Assembly: GCF_900313035.1 (NCBI RefSeq)
Contig: NZ_OMPS01000033.1
Span: 90,117-154,116, forward strand
Origin: Ruegeria sp. EL01
Lineage (GTDB): Bacteria > Pseudomonadota > Alphaproteobacteria > Rhodobacterales > Rhodobacteraceae
Reading direction: 5' to 3'
Length of the DNA: 64,000 bases
Positions 43,964-51,149 of this stretch are shown one piece after another; the first letter of the stretch is position 1, and every line of letters begins with the position of its first letter. Position numbers and translations under genes: made by a program. Under the pieces are notes generated by a model, which was not told the origin of the DNA, made no database searches, and saw only the letters and a program-made list of their open reading frames with translations.

Positions 43964-44259
43964 TGTACTTGTTTTCCCCGGGCGTCAGGGGGCCGAAAAT
44001 CTCTCGTATCTGATCCGGTCCAGGGGGAAGGCGCAGAGAGAGACCCGCACCAGGGGCGCGGCTCGCATTTCTCGTTTTTATACGCCTCAAGCAGAAATCG
44101 TGAACATCCCGGTTCCTCCCACGCGTGCCGCGCGGGTCCCTCCCAAATCTCCCCAATTTCAGCCTGACCCCCAGTCCTCAGATCAGAAACGGATCTTTTC
44201 CATCGGCCCCCCTCCTTTCCGGGGAAAAACGCGGAGGGGTGTGGGTGTCGATGGCAGTC

Positions 44260-44285
44260 CAGCAGGCCGTTTCCTTGGCCTGCTG
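44260..44285. promoter_or_regulatory. Perfect 9-bp hairpin in the DUF3768 leader
   Basis: CAGCAGGCC, loop GTTTCCTT, GGCCTGCTG, about 75 bases upstream of the DUF3768 start. It could be a leader structure in that mRNA. Confidence 0.45.
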
Positions 44286-44359
44286 TGTTCAAACGAAATC
44301 ACACGCGGATAGGTCGGGCGCAGATCGGCCACCGCATTACCACGAAAGAGAGGTCTACA

Positions 44360-44731
44360 ATGGCTACTCAGATTGCAGAAACACCCATGACGCAGTCGCA
44401 GGTTTGCGCGCGGCTGGCAGAACAGAATGACGCTTTCCGTCGCCGTGAACCCGCTGGCGGCAGCGGCCAGTGGGTTTTTACTTCGGCAATTGATGATGAA
44501 GGGCCGGAATTCTTGAAGGCCTGCCTTGAGGCCGTCGCAGGTTACGACGGGTTCACCGAGGAAAACGATCCCTACGGGACCCATGAGATGGGGTTCATGG
44601 AGGCGCAGGGCAAAAAGGTCTGGTGGAAAATCGACCTCTACAACCTCACCTATGATGGCGGTGCGGAAAACCCGACCTCACTGGCCGATACCCGCCGCGT
44701 CCTGACCATCCTGTTCCCCACCGATTACTGA
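44360..44731 (+). CDS. DUF3768 domain protein
   Basis: A 123-residue protein of the DUF3768 family, common on alphaproteobacterial plasmids; its function is unknown. Visible features are a short polar N-terminus, the block DPYGTHEMGFMEAQGKKVWWKIDLYN typical of the family, and a C-terminal VLTILFPTDY. The ATG at 44360 follows GAAAGAGAGG. It leads a plus-strand run with a 37-residue peptide and the ParB-like gene, so a role in plasmid upkeep is a guess from context. Confidence 0.85.
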   Translation: MATQIAETPMTQSQVCARLAEQNDAFRRREPAGGSGQWVFTSAIDDEGPEFLKACLEAVAGYDGFTEENDPYGTHEMGFMEAQGKKVWWKIDLYNLTYDGGAENPTSLADTRRVLTILFPTDY

Positions 44732-44792
44732 GTTCAGTCCCACCCGATGGCGGGGCTGATCGCGCAACCCGCGCACGAAAGGAGGTGAGCAC

Positions 44793-44906
44793 ATGAACCC
44801 ATACACCCTAGCGCGTCAACGCAAGTTGGCTTGGAAGAACCTCAAGAAGGGCGGCCTATCCGGCAAGATTGCCCGCGCCTTCTTGAAGAAACACGCAGCC
44901 GCCTAA
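44793..44906 (+). CDS. Small basic protein, 37 residues
   Basis: A short open frame starting MNPYTLARQRKLAWKNLKKG and ending AFLKKHAAA. Its ribosome site AAAGGAGGTGAGC is nearly a perfect anti-16S match, which is strong evidence that it is translated. The peptide is very basic, with an amphipathic-helix look, suggesting nucleic-acid or protein binding. It lies between the DUF3768 and ParB-like genes. No family was recognised. Confidence 0.65.
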   Translation: MNPYTLARQRKLAWKNLKKGGLSGKIARAFLKKHAAA

Positions 44907-44980
44907 GCGGCCTCGCTTCAGCCCTACGGGGCTGGGGCACCCATACCACAAATCTTCACACTGAGAAAAGGGTTACCCCT

Positions 44981-46846
44981 ATGACCAAGCAAACACAGAT
45001 CACCGCAACCGAGGCCCGCTTTCCGCTGGCATCACTGTCGCTTTCCCCAATGAACCCACGCCAGACCGTGCCGGAGGGTGAGATTGTCGAACTGGCCAAG
45101 TCCATCTGGACCGCTGGCCTGATACAAAGCCTTGCCGGTTTGGCCGACGACAAAGGCGGCGCTGAAATCGTCGCCGGTGGCCGACGCCTGCGCGCGCTGC
45201 AACATCTGGCTGAGAAGCATCCGAACCTTGCCAGCATCCGCCCGGAACTGGCGAACCCATTGGTGATGATCGCGCCGGATGTGGAAACTGCTCAGACATG
45301 GGCAACCGCCGAGAACATCAGCCGCAAAGACCTGTCACCCGCTGATGAAATCCGCGCCTATGGTGCGATGGACAAGGCGGGTGCGCCTGTTTCCGGCATC
45401 GCCCGCGCCTTTGCCGTGACCGAGGCCCATGTCTACAAGCGCCTGAAACTGGCGAGCCTGCCGGAACAGGTGATCGCCGCGCTTGCCGCTAAGGAGATCA
45501 ATCTTGGTGAAGCGGCAGCTTTCACCATCTGCGACGATACTGACCTGATTATGGAAGTGCTGGAACAAGCCCGGAAAGGCTACCTGTCCGAATACCAGAT
45601 CAAGACCATGCTGAAACCGGATAGCGTCAGCGCAACAGATCGGCGCGCCAAATATGTTGGTCTGGATGCCTACAAAGAAGCCGGTGGTCGTGTCTCCGCC
45701 GACCTCTTTGCCGAAAAGACGTTGCTGGACGATGAGGCAATTCTCGACCAGTGCTTTGTCGACAAGCTGACCATTGCTGCGCGCACCATGCGCCAAGAGC
45801 AGGGCTGGAAATGGGCTGATGTTGTCAATGACAGCCATTTCGGCGGTTATGATATCGACCAAATGAAATGCGCCCGCATCTATGCCGAACCGGGTGACCT
45901 GACCGAGGAACAGGCCACACGCTATGACGAACTGGCCGAGCTTGCGGAAGGTGATGTATTGGACGCCGCAGGCGAGGGTGAATTGCAGGTTCTGCAAACT
46001 ATCGTAGATGGCTCTTTTTCAGACGTTCAGAAAGACTGTGCCGGGATCGTCCTCTATGTCAGCAATTCCGGTGAATTGATCGTGATCGAGGGGCTGGTCA
46101 ATCCGGAGAACAAAAGCGCCGCGGTCGCGGCAGGCGTGCTGAAAGCCTCGAAGCACAAGGAGGATGTTAGTAACGCCGATGCGCCCGCAAAACCGCGCAT
46201 GTCGCAGGCTTTGCAGGACGACCTCGCCCGAGTGGTCACCGGTGCGCGGCAACATGCGGCGATCAATAATCCTGATCTGATCCTTGCTTTGCTGGCGTTT
46301 CAGGTTTCGGGCGGTGCGCGCTATGGCAATCCCATCGGACTGAGTGAGACGGATGTACCGAACTGGCCGACGACGAAGGAGGCGGGCTATGCGCTGGATG
46401 CGCGGCTGACAACGCCAACTGAATGGGAGGGTGATGCTTTTGACCGTGATCTGGTGAAGGCGTTCCGGGCCTTCCGCAAGAAAGGTGCCGACCACGTGCA
46501 GGCTGAGTTGATCCGGCATCTGGCGGGCCTGTTGAGCGGCGGCGACGAGGTGCTGAAAGCGATGATCGACAAGGAGGTCAAGACCGACATTCGCGCGGTC
46601 TGGACACCATCTTTCGATAACTTCTTCAGCCGCATCGCAGGGCCCTACCTCAATGAGATTTGGCGCTCTGTTCTGGGATTGAAAGCGGGCATCGTCCAGA
46701 TGAACAGTTTCGAGAGCCTCAAGGTGGGCGAGAAGCGCAAGAAACTGGATGCGCTGTTCAACGATCCCGACACCCGCGCAGCCATGCAACTGAGCAAAGC
46801 CGCGCAGAAGCGGATCGCCACATGGGTGCCCGAGGGCATGGTCTGA
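44981..46846 (+). CDS. ParB/RepB/Spo0J-like protein
   Basis: A 621-residue protein. An N-terminal ParB-like domain spans about residues 15-120 (LSPMNPRQTVPEGEIVELAKSIWTAGLIQ, then EIVAGGRRLRALQHL, then NISRKDLSPADEIRAY). It is followed by the ParB helix-turn-helix (VSGIARAFAVTEAHVYKRLKLASLP). The long C-terminal part is unlike chromosomal ParB and is shared with large ParB-like proteins on alphaproteobacterial plasmids. It starts at the ATG at 44981. ParA lies 3 kb away on the other strand, not adjacent as in classic parAB, so partition or accessory gene control are both possible. Confidence 0.88.
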   Translation: MTKQTQITATEARFPLASLSLSPMNPRQTVPEGEIVELAKSIWTAGLIQSLAGLADDKGGAEIVAGGRRLRALQHLAEKHPNLASIRPELANPLVMIAPDVETAQTWATAENISRKDLSPADEIRAYGAMDKAGAPVSGIARAFAVTEAHVYKRLKLASLPEQVIAALAAKEINLGEAAAFTICDDTDLIMEVLEQARKGYLSEYQIKTMLKPDSVSATDRRAKYVGLDAYKEAGGRVSADLFAEKTLLDDEAILDQCFVDKLTIAARTMRQEQGWKWADVVNDSHFGGYDIDQMKCARIYAEPGDLTEEQATRYDELAELAEGDVLDAAGEGELQVLQTIVDGSFSDVQKDCAGIVLYVSNSGELIVIEGLVNPENKSAAVAAGVLKASKHKEDVSNADAPAKPRMSQALQDDLARVVTGARQHAAINNPDLILALLAFQVSGGARYGNPIGLSETDVPNWPTTKEAGYALDARLTTPTEWEGDAFDRDLVKAFRAFRKKGADHVQAELIRHLAGLLSGGDEVLKAMIDKEVKTDIRAVWTPSFDNFFSRIAGPYLNEIWRSVLGLKAGIVQMNSFESLKVGEKRKKLDALFNDPDTRAAMQLSKAAQKRIATWVPEGMV

Positions 46847-46854
46847 TCAAAGCG

Positions 46855-46878
46855 GGCAGGGCGCGCAAGCGCCCTGCC
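46855..46878 (+). terminator. Perfect 10-bp hairpin after ParB-like gene
   Basis: GGCAGGGCGC, loop GCAA, GCGCCCTGCC, 9 bases after the stop. It lacks a clear T-run, so termination may be Rho-assisted or partial. Confidence 0.55.
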
Positions 46879-46906
46879 ATACCGGGCTGATCGGAAAAAG
46901 AGAGGT

Positions 46907-47035
46907 TTGGCCATAGAGGCGTATGGTGCAATTAAAATACGGCAGTCAGCTGCACGCTCGCTTACGCTGATCACCAACACCGTCAAAGAGTTTCGCCGGG
47001 TTGAACATCTGCAATATGAGGACAGGCAATCATGA
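46907..47035 (+). CDS. Putative small protein, 42 residues, TTG start
   Basis: The frame starts at TTG (46907) after AGAGAGG, reads AIEAYGAIKIRQSAARSLTL and ends EHLQYEDRQS. Its stop overlaps the ATG of the next gene as ATGA, the arrangement of a translated upstream gene. The amino-acid make-up looks protein-like (amphipathic, charged). It is not recognised as a known family. The start codon is unusual, so confidence is moderate. Confidence 0.5.
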   Translation: MAIEAYGAIKIRQSAARSLTLITNTVKEFRRVEHLQYEDRQS

Positions 47036-47574
47036 CCAAAGCCACGACCCCAACGACAAGTGAGAGCACAATTCGCCGCGTCTGGAAGTCCGCGCAGATG
47101 TATATCGCGTTTCACAAGGACCAGAAAAAACGCCAGCGCGATGAGCCCAAGCTTTGGCCGCCCAAGAATGGTAGCGCGTCAATCCACGGCGATCCCGCCG
47201 AGCAAGAAGTCATCGTTGTCGTCAAAGCCGCAGAGTCTGAGGACACTCAGGATGTGCAAATCAAACTTCACCCCAATCGGATTGTTGTGCGCCGGGATGA
47301 GGAAAGCCGGTGGCAGGGGGTGGCGGTTGATGATCATTCCGTAACCGTTCGCATGGCTGACGGCACTATCATTGAGGTGCGGCATGACGGTTCCGTCAAA
47401 CGTCGGTCCGCTGACGATGAAACCCACGTTGAAGCAGACGGAAGCATTTTCAAATGGACGGAGTATGCAGAGTCTCACATGACCGGCGACGGGATCGAGA
47501 TGAGCCGCCGGACCGAGGATCGGATTGCCTCGATCACATATGACGGTGTTGTCGATCGGGCGCGTAAGCGGTAG
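47032..47574 (+). CDS. Hypothetical plasmid protein, 180 residues
   Basis: No family was recognised. The N-terminal 50 residues are basic and polar. The rest is rich in short beta strands with repeated D/G turns (VTVRMADGTIIEVRHDGSVKRR, VEADGSIFKWTEY, GDGIEMSRRTEDRIASITYDG), suggesting a small beta-solenoid or beta-sandwich, as in some phage-tail or baseplate spike tips. It ends shortly before a good terminator. Translational coupling to the 42-residue frame upstream is likely. Confidence 0.72.
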   Translation: MTKATTPTTSESTIRRVWKSAQMYIAFHKDQKKRQRDEPKLWPPKNGSASIHGDPAEQEVIVVVKAAESEDTQDVQIKLHPNRIVVRRDEESRWQGVAVDDHSVTVRMADGTIIEVRHDGSVKRRSADDETHVEADGSIFKWTEYAESHMTGDGIEMSRRTEDRIASITYDGVVDRARKR

Positions 47575-47616
47575 CATAGAACCAATACCTAAAGACTTTC
47601 CTTCGGTTAAACTCTT

Positions 47617-47643
47617 GGCCCGCTTCGGTGGGCCTTTCTTTTG
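47617..47643 (+). terminator. Rho-independent terminator with UUCG tetraloop
   Basis: GGCCCGC, TTCG, GTGGGCC pair in a 7-bp stem with a C(UUCG)G tetraloop, followed by TTTCTTTT. It lies 43 bases after the stop of the 180-residue gene and ends that run. Confidence 0.85.
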
Positions 47644-48235
47644 CCGATGTCCTGGCGTCGAAACTCTCAAGTTGTCCCTTGGCACCCAGGGCCTGCGCCC
47701 CGCGTGCCGACGCGACTGGTCGCTTCGCTTTGACGACCGCTACCGCGGCCGGCGCAGGTCGGACCCGTGATGCCTGGATTAGCCCGGCCCACCGCCTCCG
47801 CGGACAGGAAAGGGCGACTTGCACCGCGAACGCAATCGTCGTCCTGCAAGTGTTCTCGGTTCGGGACGTCCACCAACTTTCGGGTCGGAGCGACGTGCCT
47901 GTGGCCGATCTCCATGATTTCGCCGATACCCATCGAGAAACATTGGTCAGCTATCCCGCGCGCAGCAGCCCCGGTAAATTTTGCCTTTTCACTGGCCTGG
48001 CAGGATCGGTTCCGTAGCCGGGGATGATCCTCGTTGCCCGTGTTTCTTCAAGATGAACATATGCGAGCAGTCAGGAATGGCGCTCATGATCTGGGAACAG
48101 ATCAGGAGCTTCAACGACTTTTTTCCGCCGTCGGGCAGGCCCGACTTTGCATCGCGAGGCAAAATAGCCGCTGACATCCCTTTAGTGCCCGCAACAGCCA
48201 TGTTCATCGAAACACGTCATAGCGAGGATCAAACA
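47644..48235. other. 592-base gap without a convincing gene
   Basis: Frames on both strands are open for 80-130 codons but show low-quality residue make-up and no ribosome sites. I see nothing firm beyond the leader of the next small gene. Confidence 0.45.
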
Positions 48236-48439
48236 ATGGCTACTCAAAACATCACCCTCAAAGTCAAAACCGGCGAAAAAGACGGCAAGACCTACTGGGA
48301 CCGCTGCGGGGTTCTTTTTGTTCACACCGACGAGCAAACGGGCGAAATCAAGTCGATTAGTGTGAAACACAATATGTTCCCCGGCGTCGAAATGGTGGCC
48401 TTCCCGAAACGGGACGACAATGACCCCGTCACGGAATGA
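48236..48439 (+). CDS. Small hypothetical plasmid protein, 67 residues
   Basis: Opens MATQNITLKVKTGEKDGK, then TYWDRCGVLFVHTDEQTGEI and SVKHNMFPGVEMVAFPKRDD. The pattern of short strands suggests an OB-like or beta-barrel fold; function unknown. A GAGGA ribosome site lies 6 bases before the ATG, so longer in-frame extensions upstream were not used. The first codons (ATGGCTACTCA) match those of the DUF3768 gene. A terminator follows directly. Confidence 0.75.
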   Translation: MATQNITLKVKTGEKDGKTYWDRCGVLFVHTDEQTGEIKSISVKHNMFPGVEMVAFPKRDDNDPVTE

Positions 48440-48449
48440 CAGGAGGGCA

Positions 48450-48475
48450 GGGCGGCACAAGTCGCCCTTTCCTTT
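48450..48475 (+). terminator. Rho-independent terminator after 67-residue gene
   Basis: GGGCG and CGCCC pair around an 8-base loop, followed by TTTCCTTT, 11 bases after the stop. Confidence 0.65.
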
Positions 48476-48732
48476 GCTCCGGCTCCTGGCCGGGTTGGGC
48501 GCGCGAATAGCTGCGCCTCGCTTTGATCTGGCCTGGCCATAGTATCCTGCCACAGGGGGACCGGCGGTTTTTCAGTTCCGGCAATCTCAACCTTGGGCGA
48601 GATTGGCCTAATTGTAGCAGGCCGTAAGCAGAGACACCAAATATCTCAGCGTCAGCCAGCGCGTAAACCTCGGCCAGTGGTGCCTGACCGCCTGCGTGAC
48701 TGGGAGTTTTGTGCAGACCGAACAAATCTGGA
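48476..48732. other. Gap between convergent transcription units
   Basis: No gene is supported. The region separates the plus-strand run from the minus-strand ParA operon and probably holds that operon's terminator. Confidence 0.4.
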
Positions 48733-48975
48733 TCAGTGTACTTGTTCGCGCTGCATCGTTGTTCGGATCATCTTGGCAATTTCTTTATCGTTTTCCAACA
48801 TGACTTGCCGGAACAGACTTCCGATGTTGACACTCGCTCTTAACGGTTGCGGCACGCCAGCCAGCAAATCCAGCAACTCATTTTCGACCGCGCTGCCTGT
48901 TGGAGGCGAAATCTGAAACCGGAGCGGGGTGTGATTGGTCTTTGGTTCTTTGGTGGTCGTTTTGCGTTTGCTCAT
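48733..48975 (-). CDS. ParA-operon small protein, 80 residues
   Basis: The C-terminal ~55 residues match the end of the next gene's product position by position: LRFQISPPTGSAVENELLDLL ... VNIGSLFRQVMLENDKEIAKMI against IRVQISTSDGSEIAAALEEV ... FNLGAFFKEVLQDNDAEIAEMI. The N-terminus is short, polar and basic. Its ATG overlaps the stop of the preceding gene (ATGA). Position behind parA suggests a partition or regulatory partner, perhaps a centromere-binding protein. This is inference; no known domain was recognised. Confidence 0.72.
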   Translation of the reverse strand: MSKRKTTTKEPKTNHTPLRFQISPPTGSAVENELLDLLAGVPQPLRASVNIGSLFRQVMLENDKEIAKMIRTTMQREQVH

Positions 48976-49418
48976 TTTGCGTTCCCATTCAGGTTGTTTC
49001 GGATCATCTCGGCGATTTCTGCATCGTTGTCCTGAAGGACCTCTTTGAAGAACGCCCCAAGGTTAAAGTTTTTCTGGAAGGCTGCAGGTATGTTGCTGCG
49101 GACCTCTTCCAGCGCTGCTGCAATCTCACTGCCGTCTGATGTGGATATCTGAACCCTGATCGGTTGCCCTGCAGTGCTCGGCCCTTCGGACTGGGCAGGT
49201 ACCTCTTGCCTTAGCTTAGCCGTGACTGGTTTAGACTTTTTGGGTTTTGCGGACGATGCCTTGTCTGCCAACGGTTCAGTCTTCGCCTGCTTAGCGGGTT
49301 CGGGCTTTCGTTCCGCCGTAGGTTCGGTTTGTTCTCGCTTGCTCAGATCCGTCACGGTTGGCGCGATCTCGGATGCGGACCCTGCAAGCAGGCTGTCTAT
49401 GTTCTTAGGCCGGGACAT
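48972..49418 (-). CDS. ParA-operon partner protein, 148 residues
   Basis: A longer paralogue of the downstream 80-residue protein. Residues 1-90 are a low-complexity, charged and alanine/proline-rich linker (EPAKQAKTEPLADKAS, KPKKSKPVTAK). Residues 95-148 are the shared domain. The start chosen is the ATG at 49418, opening MSRPKNIDSLLAG, which resembles the N-terminal ParA-interacting peptides of some ParB or accessory factors. It overlaps the end of parA by 14 bases. Partner of ParA is the best guess. Confidence 0.72.
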   Translation of the reverse strand: MSRPKNIDSLLAGSASEIAPTVTDLSKREQTEPTAERKPEPAKQAKTEPLADKASSAKPKKSKPVTAKLRQEVPAQSEGPSTAGQPIRVQISTSDGSEIAAALEEVRSNIPAAFQKNFNLGAFFKEVLQDNDAEIAEMIRNNLNGNAK

Positions 49419-50181
49419 GCTGGACCTCGCTTTCCTTGAGGGCATTCAGCACGAAGTCAGCATTGCTCAGCGCCTTCCTGCAGCGATCCGCCATGCGGCG
49501 CGCATTCGACCTTGCCGTTTGTGTCTCAGCCTGTTCCGTCGCTTCCTCGGCAAAGCCCATCAACCGCCCAATCGTTGTCCCTGTGCGAAACGCGTCATCC
49601 ATGGCGGCTGTGTCGGCAATACCGCCAACACAGCGGAACCGCTTTTCCAGAGCTTGCTTGCCTTTGAGAATACCGGATGACTGCGCGATAGATTGCCGGG
49701 TGAAGACGATCCGGAACTTGTCCTGCGGATCAGCCGTGCTGCCGATCTGCTTCAATGCGGCTTCGCATGACCTGAAAGTCACCATGATCGGATTGTACTC
49801 CGCCGAAGACCCATCAGACGGGCACAACACCATGTCTGCGACAGCCATTGTCACGGCGGCCGTCATGCTGGGTTCGCCTTTGGTGTCGATCAGCAGATAG
49901 TCAAAGCCCCCGGCCTTTTCGGCTTCAAGAATGTGGTCATAAGCCAGTCGGGCGTTCTCAGCATCATCCTTGGAAAACTGCCCGGCCTCGATCAGAAGTT
50001 CATCGGCGGGGATCGGGTCCAGCCCGTTTTTCGGATTCAACCATTCCGAGAGTGTACCTTGTGAATCCAGGTCGAGGACACGCACCCGTTTTCCCTGATG
50101 GTGCAAGGCGGAGGCAAAGGCGACGAGCATGGAAGATTTCCCAGCCCCGCCCTTGGAGTTTACAGCGGCATAGATTTTCAA
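49405..50181 (-). CDS. ParA-family ATPase (VirC1-like)
   Basis: A 258-residue deviant Walker ATPase: KIYAAVNSKGGAGKSSMLVAFASAL with the signature lysine in KGGAGKSS, then VRVLDLDSQGTLSEWL and YLLIDTKGEPS. I start it at a TTG (50181) with GGAG 6 bases upstream, which gives the standard ParA opening MKIYAAVNSKGG. An in-frame ATG at 50232 adds 17 residues but has no ribosome site. ParA proteins position plasmids or, as VirC1, the transfer DNA. The nearby relaxase makes a transfer-linked role possible. Confidence 0.87.
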   Translation of the reverse strand: MKIYAAVNSKGGAGKSSMLVAFASALHHQGKRVRVLDLDSQGTLSEWLNPKNGLDPIPADELLIEAGQFSKDDAENARLAYDHILEAEKAGGFDYLLIDTKGEPSMTAAVTMAVADMVLCPSDGSSAEYNPIMVTFRSCEAALKQIGSTADPQDKFRIVFTRQSIAQSSGILKGKQALEKRFRCVGGIADTAAMDDAFRTGTTIGRLMGFAEEATEQAETQTARSNARRMADRCRKALSNADFVLNALKESEVQHVPA

Positions 50182-50702
50182 TTTGGTCTCCGGGTCTGCG
50201 CCCGAAAGCCAAGCCGCGCGGCGGCTTGCCATAACCGGGCCTACGATTTCAAACTATCGCGCGACCCGGCACCCGCGCTGAGAGAAAGGCTATTGCTTTT
50301 CAAAGCAATCATCAACCGTCAACTATCAGAAAGGCCAAAAGACTATTGTCAGCAGACGTTTGCCATCCGGCGAACGGCACAACATCCACTGGCATATGGC
50401 ATCTACAAGAAGGCGGATACCACTCGCGACAAGCCGGATGCCTTCAGCCACATGGCGATCTCTTGCCGGTGGTTGGCGCGCGGCAGCGGCCATGCGTCAA
50501 AACGAGAACAGCAGGCGACAAACGATGGTGCCTCCCACTACAGCCCGTCTACATCATATGCTTGTTTTGCGGGATAATACAGATTGTGCTATCGACAATC
50601 TGTTAGACTTGCAGTCGGCCATCACTTCAACTTACACTTGAATCTACCAACGCGCGGTCTGCCGGGGCCTCGCACGATTTCTGATCGTGGAGAACCGCCC
50701 CG
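50182..50702. other. Upstream region of relaxosome genes, candidate oriT
   Basis: About 520 bases lie between the divergent parA and relaxosome operons. No gene is convincing. It holds the promoters for both arms and, near its right end, a small inverted repeat (50673-50689). In related plasmids the transfer origin lies directly upstream of the accessory relaxosome gene, so it is the natural oriT candidate. Confidence 0.45.
50673..50689. promoter_or_regulatory. Inverted repeat at candidate oriT
   Basis: CACGAT, spacer TTCTG, ATCGTG: a perfect 6-bp inverted repeat 13 bases before the relaxosome protein start. It could be the binding site of the ribbon-helix-helix protein or part of oriT. Confidence 0.45.
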
Positions 50703-51149
50703 ATGCCAACCGGCCAAACTAAATCTGTCACCACCACCATGCGGTTTGATGAGGACGAATTGGCGTTCCTCAAGCAGCGCAGTCAAGCGATGCAACTCCG
50801 CAGTGTAACCGGGTTGGTGCGCGTCTGCCTGCGCGTGGCCTTCGGAATCCCGACCAAAGAAGAGTTCAGGACCCAGCGGTTCGAAGCACATCTGGTTCAG
50901 TTGGTGCGCATGGCAAACACCCTCAACCAGATGACACGTGACGCTCATGCCGGAAAGTTTCGGCTCAGCAAACGCTCCGAAGATCAGATCGAGGCGATGA
51001 AGGCTGAGATCCGCGAATTGCGTCGCTTGTTCGAAGAGTACTCCGATGCCGCCCGCGAGCGATCCTTTACACGCGCACTTGAGATTGAGCGGCGGGCCGA
51101 GAAGCGGCGGGCAGCGCGGGTGCCCCCCAAATCGAAGGCCAGGGGATGA
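50703..51149 (+). CDS. MobC/VirD1-like relaxosome accessory protein
   Basis: A 148-residue protein with a ribbon-helix-helix N-terminus (VTTTMRFDEDELAFLKQRSQ) and a helical middle (LVQLVRMANTLNQMTRDAHAGKF) like MobC/VirD1-type proteins. The end is basic and coiled (RALEIERRAEKRRAARVPPK). Such proteins bind oriT and help the relaxase nick it. Its stop overlaps the relaxase ATG by 4 bases, the usual order. Confidence 0.82.
   Translation: MPTGQTKSVTTTMRFDEDELAFLKQRSQAMQLRSVTGLVRVCLRVAFGIPTKEEFRTQRFEAHLVQLVRMANTLNQMTRDAHAGKFRLSKRSEDQIEAMKAEIRELRRLFEEYSDAARERSFTRALEIERRAEKRRAARVPPKSKARG

Larger units (their letters stand above)
43652..44359. other. 708-base non-coding region with two strong hairpins
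   Basis: No open frame here has coding character. It holds hairpins at 43943-43963 and 44260-44285 and marks the border to the plasmid-type genes. It probably contains the promoter of the DUF3768 gene and the promoter of the DUF4143-type gene. Confidence 0.5.

Noticed and set aside
43900..44320. Several overlapping frames of 70-130 codons around two hairpins
   Set aside because: Frames are open on both strands without starts or family character; treated as non-coding.
47628..48017. A 129-codon plus-strand frame and opposing frames in the gap after the terminator
   Set aside because: No ribosome site, residue make-up of a GC-rich antisense frame, and equal openness on both strands.
50098..50577. 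A 159-codon plus-strand frame upstream of the relaxosome gene
   Set aside because: It starts inside parA on the opposite strand and shows no domain or ribosome site; this stretch is better read as promoter or oriT DNA.
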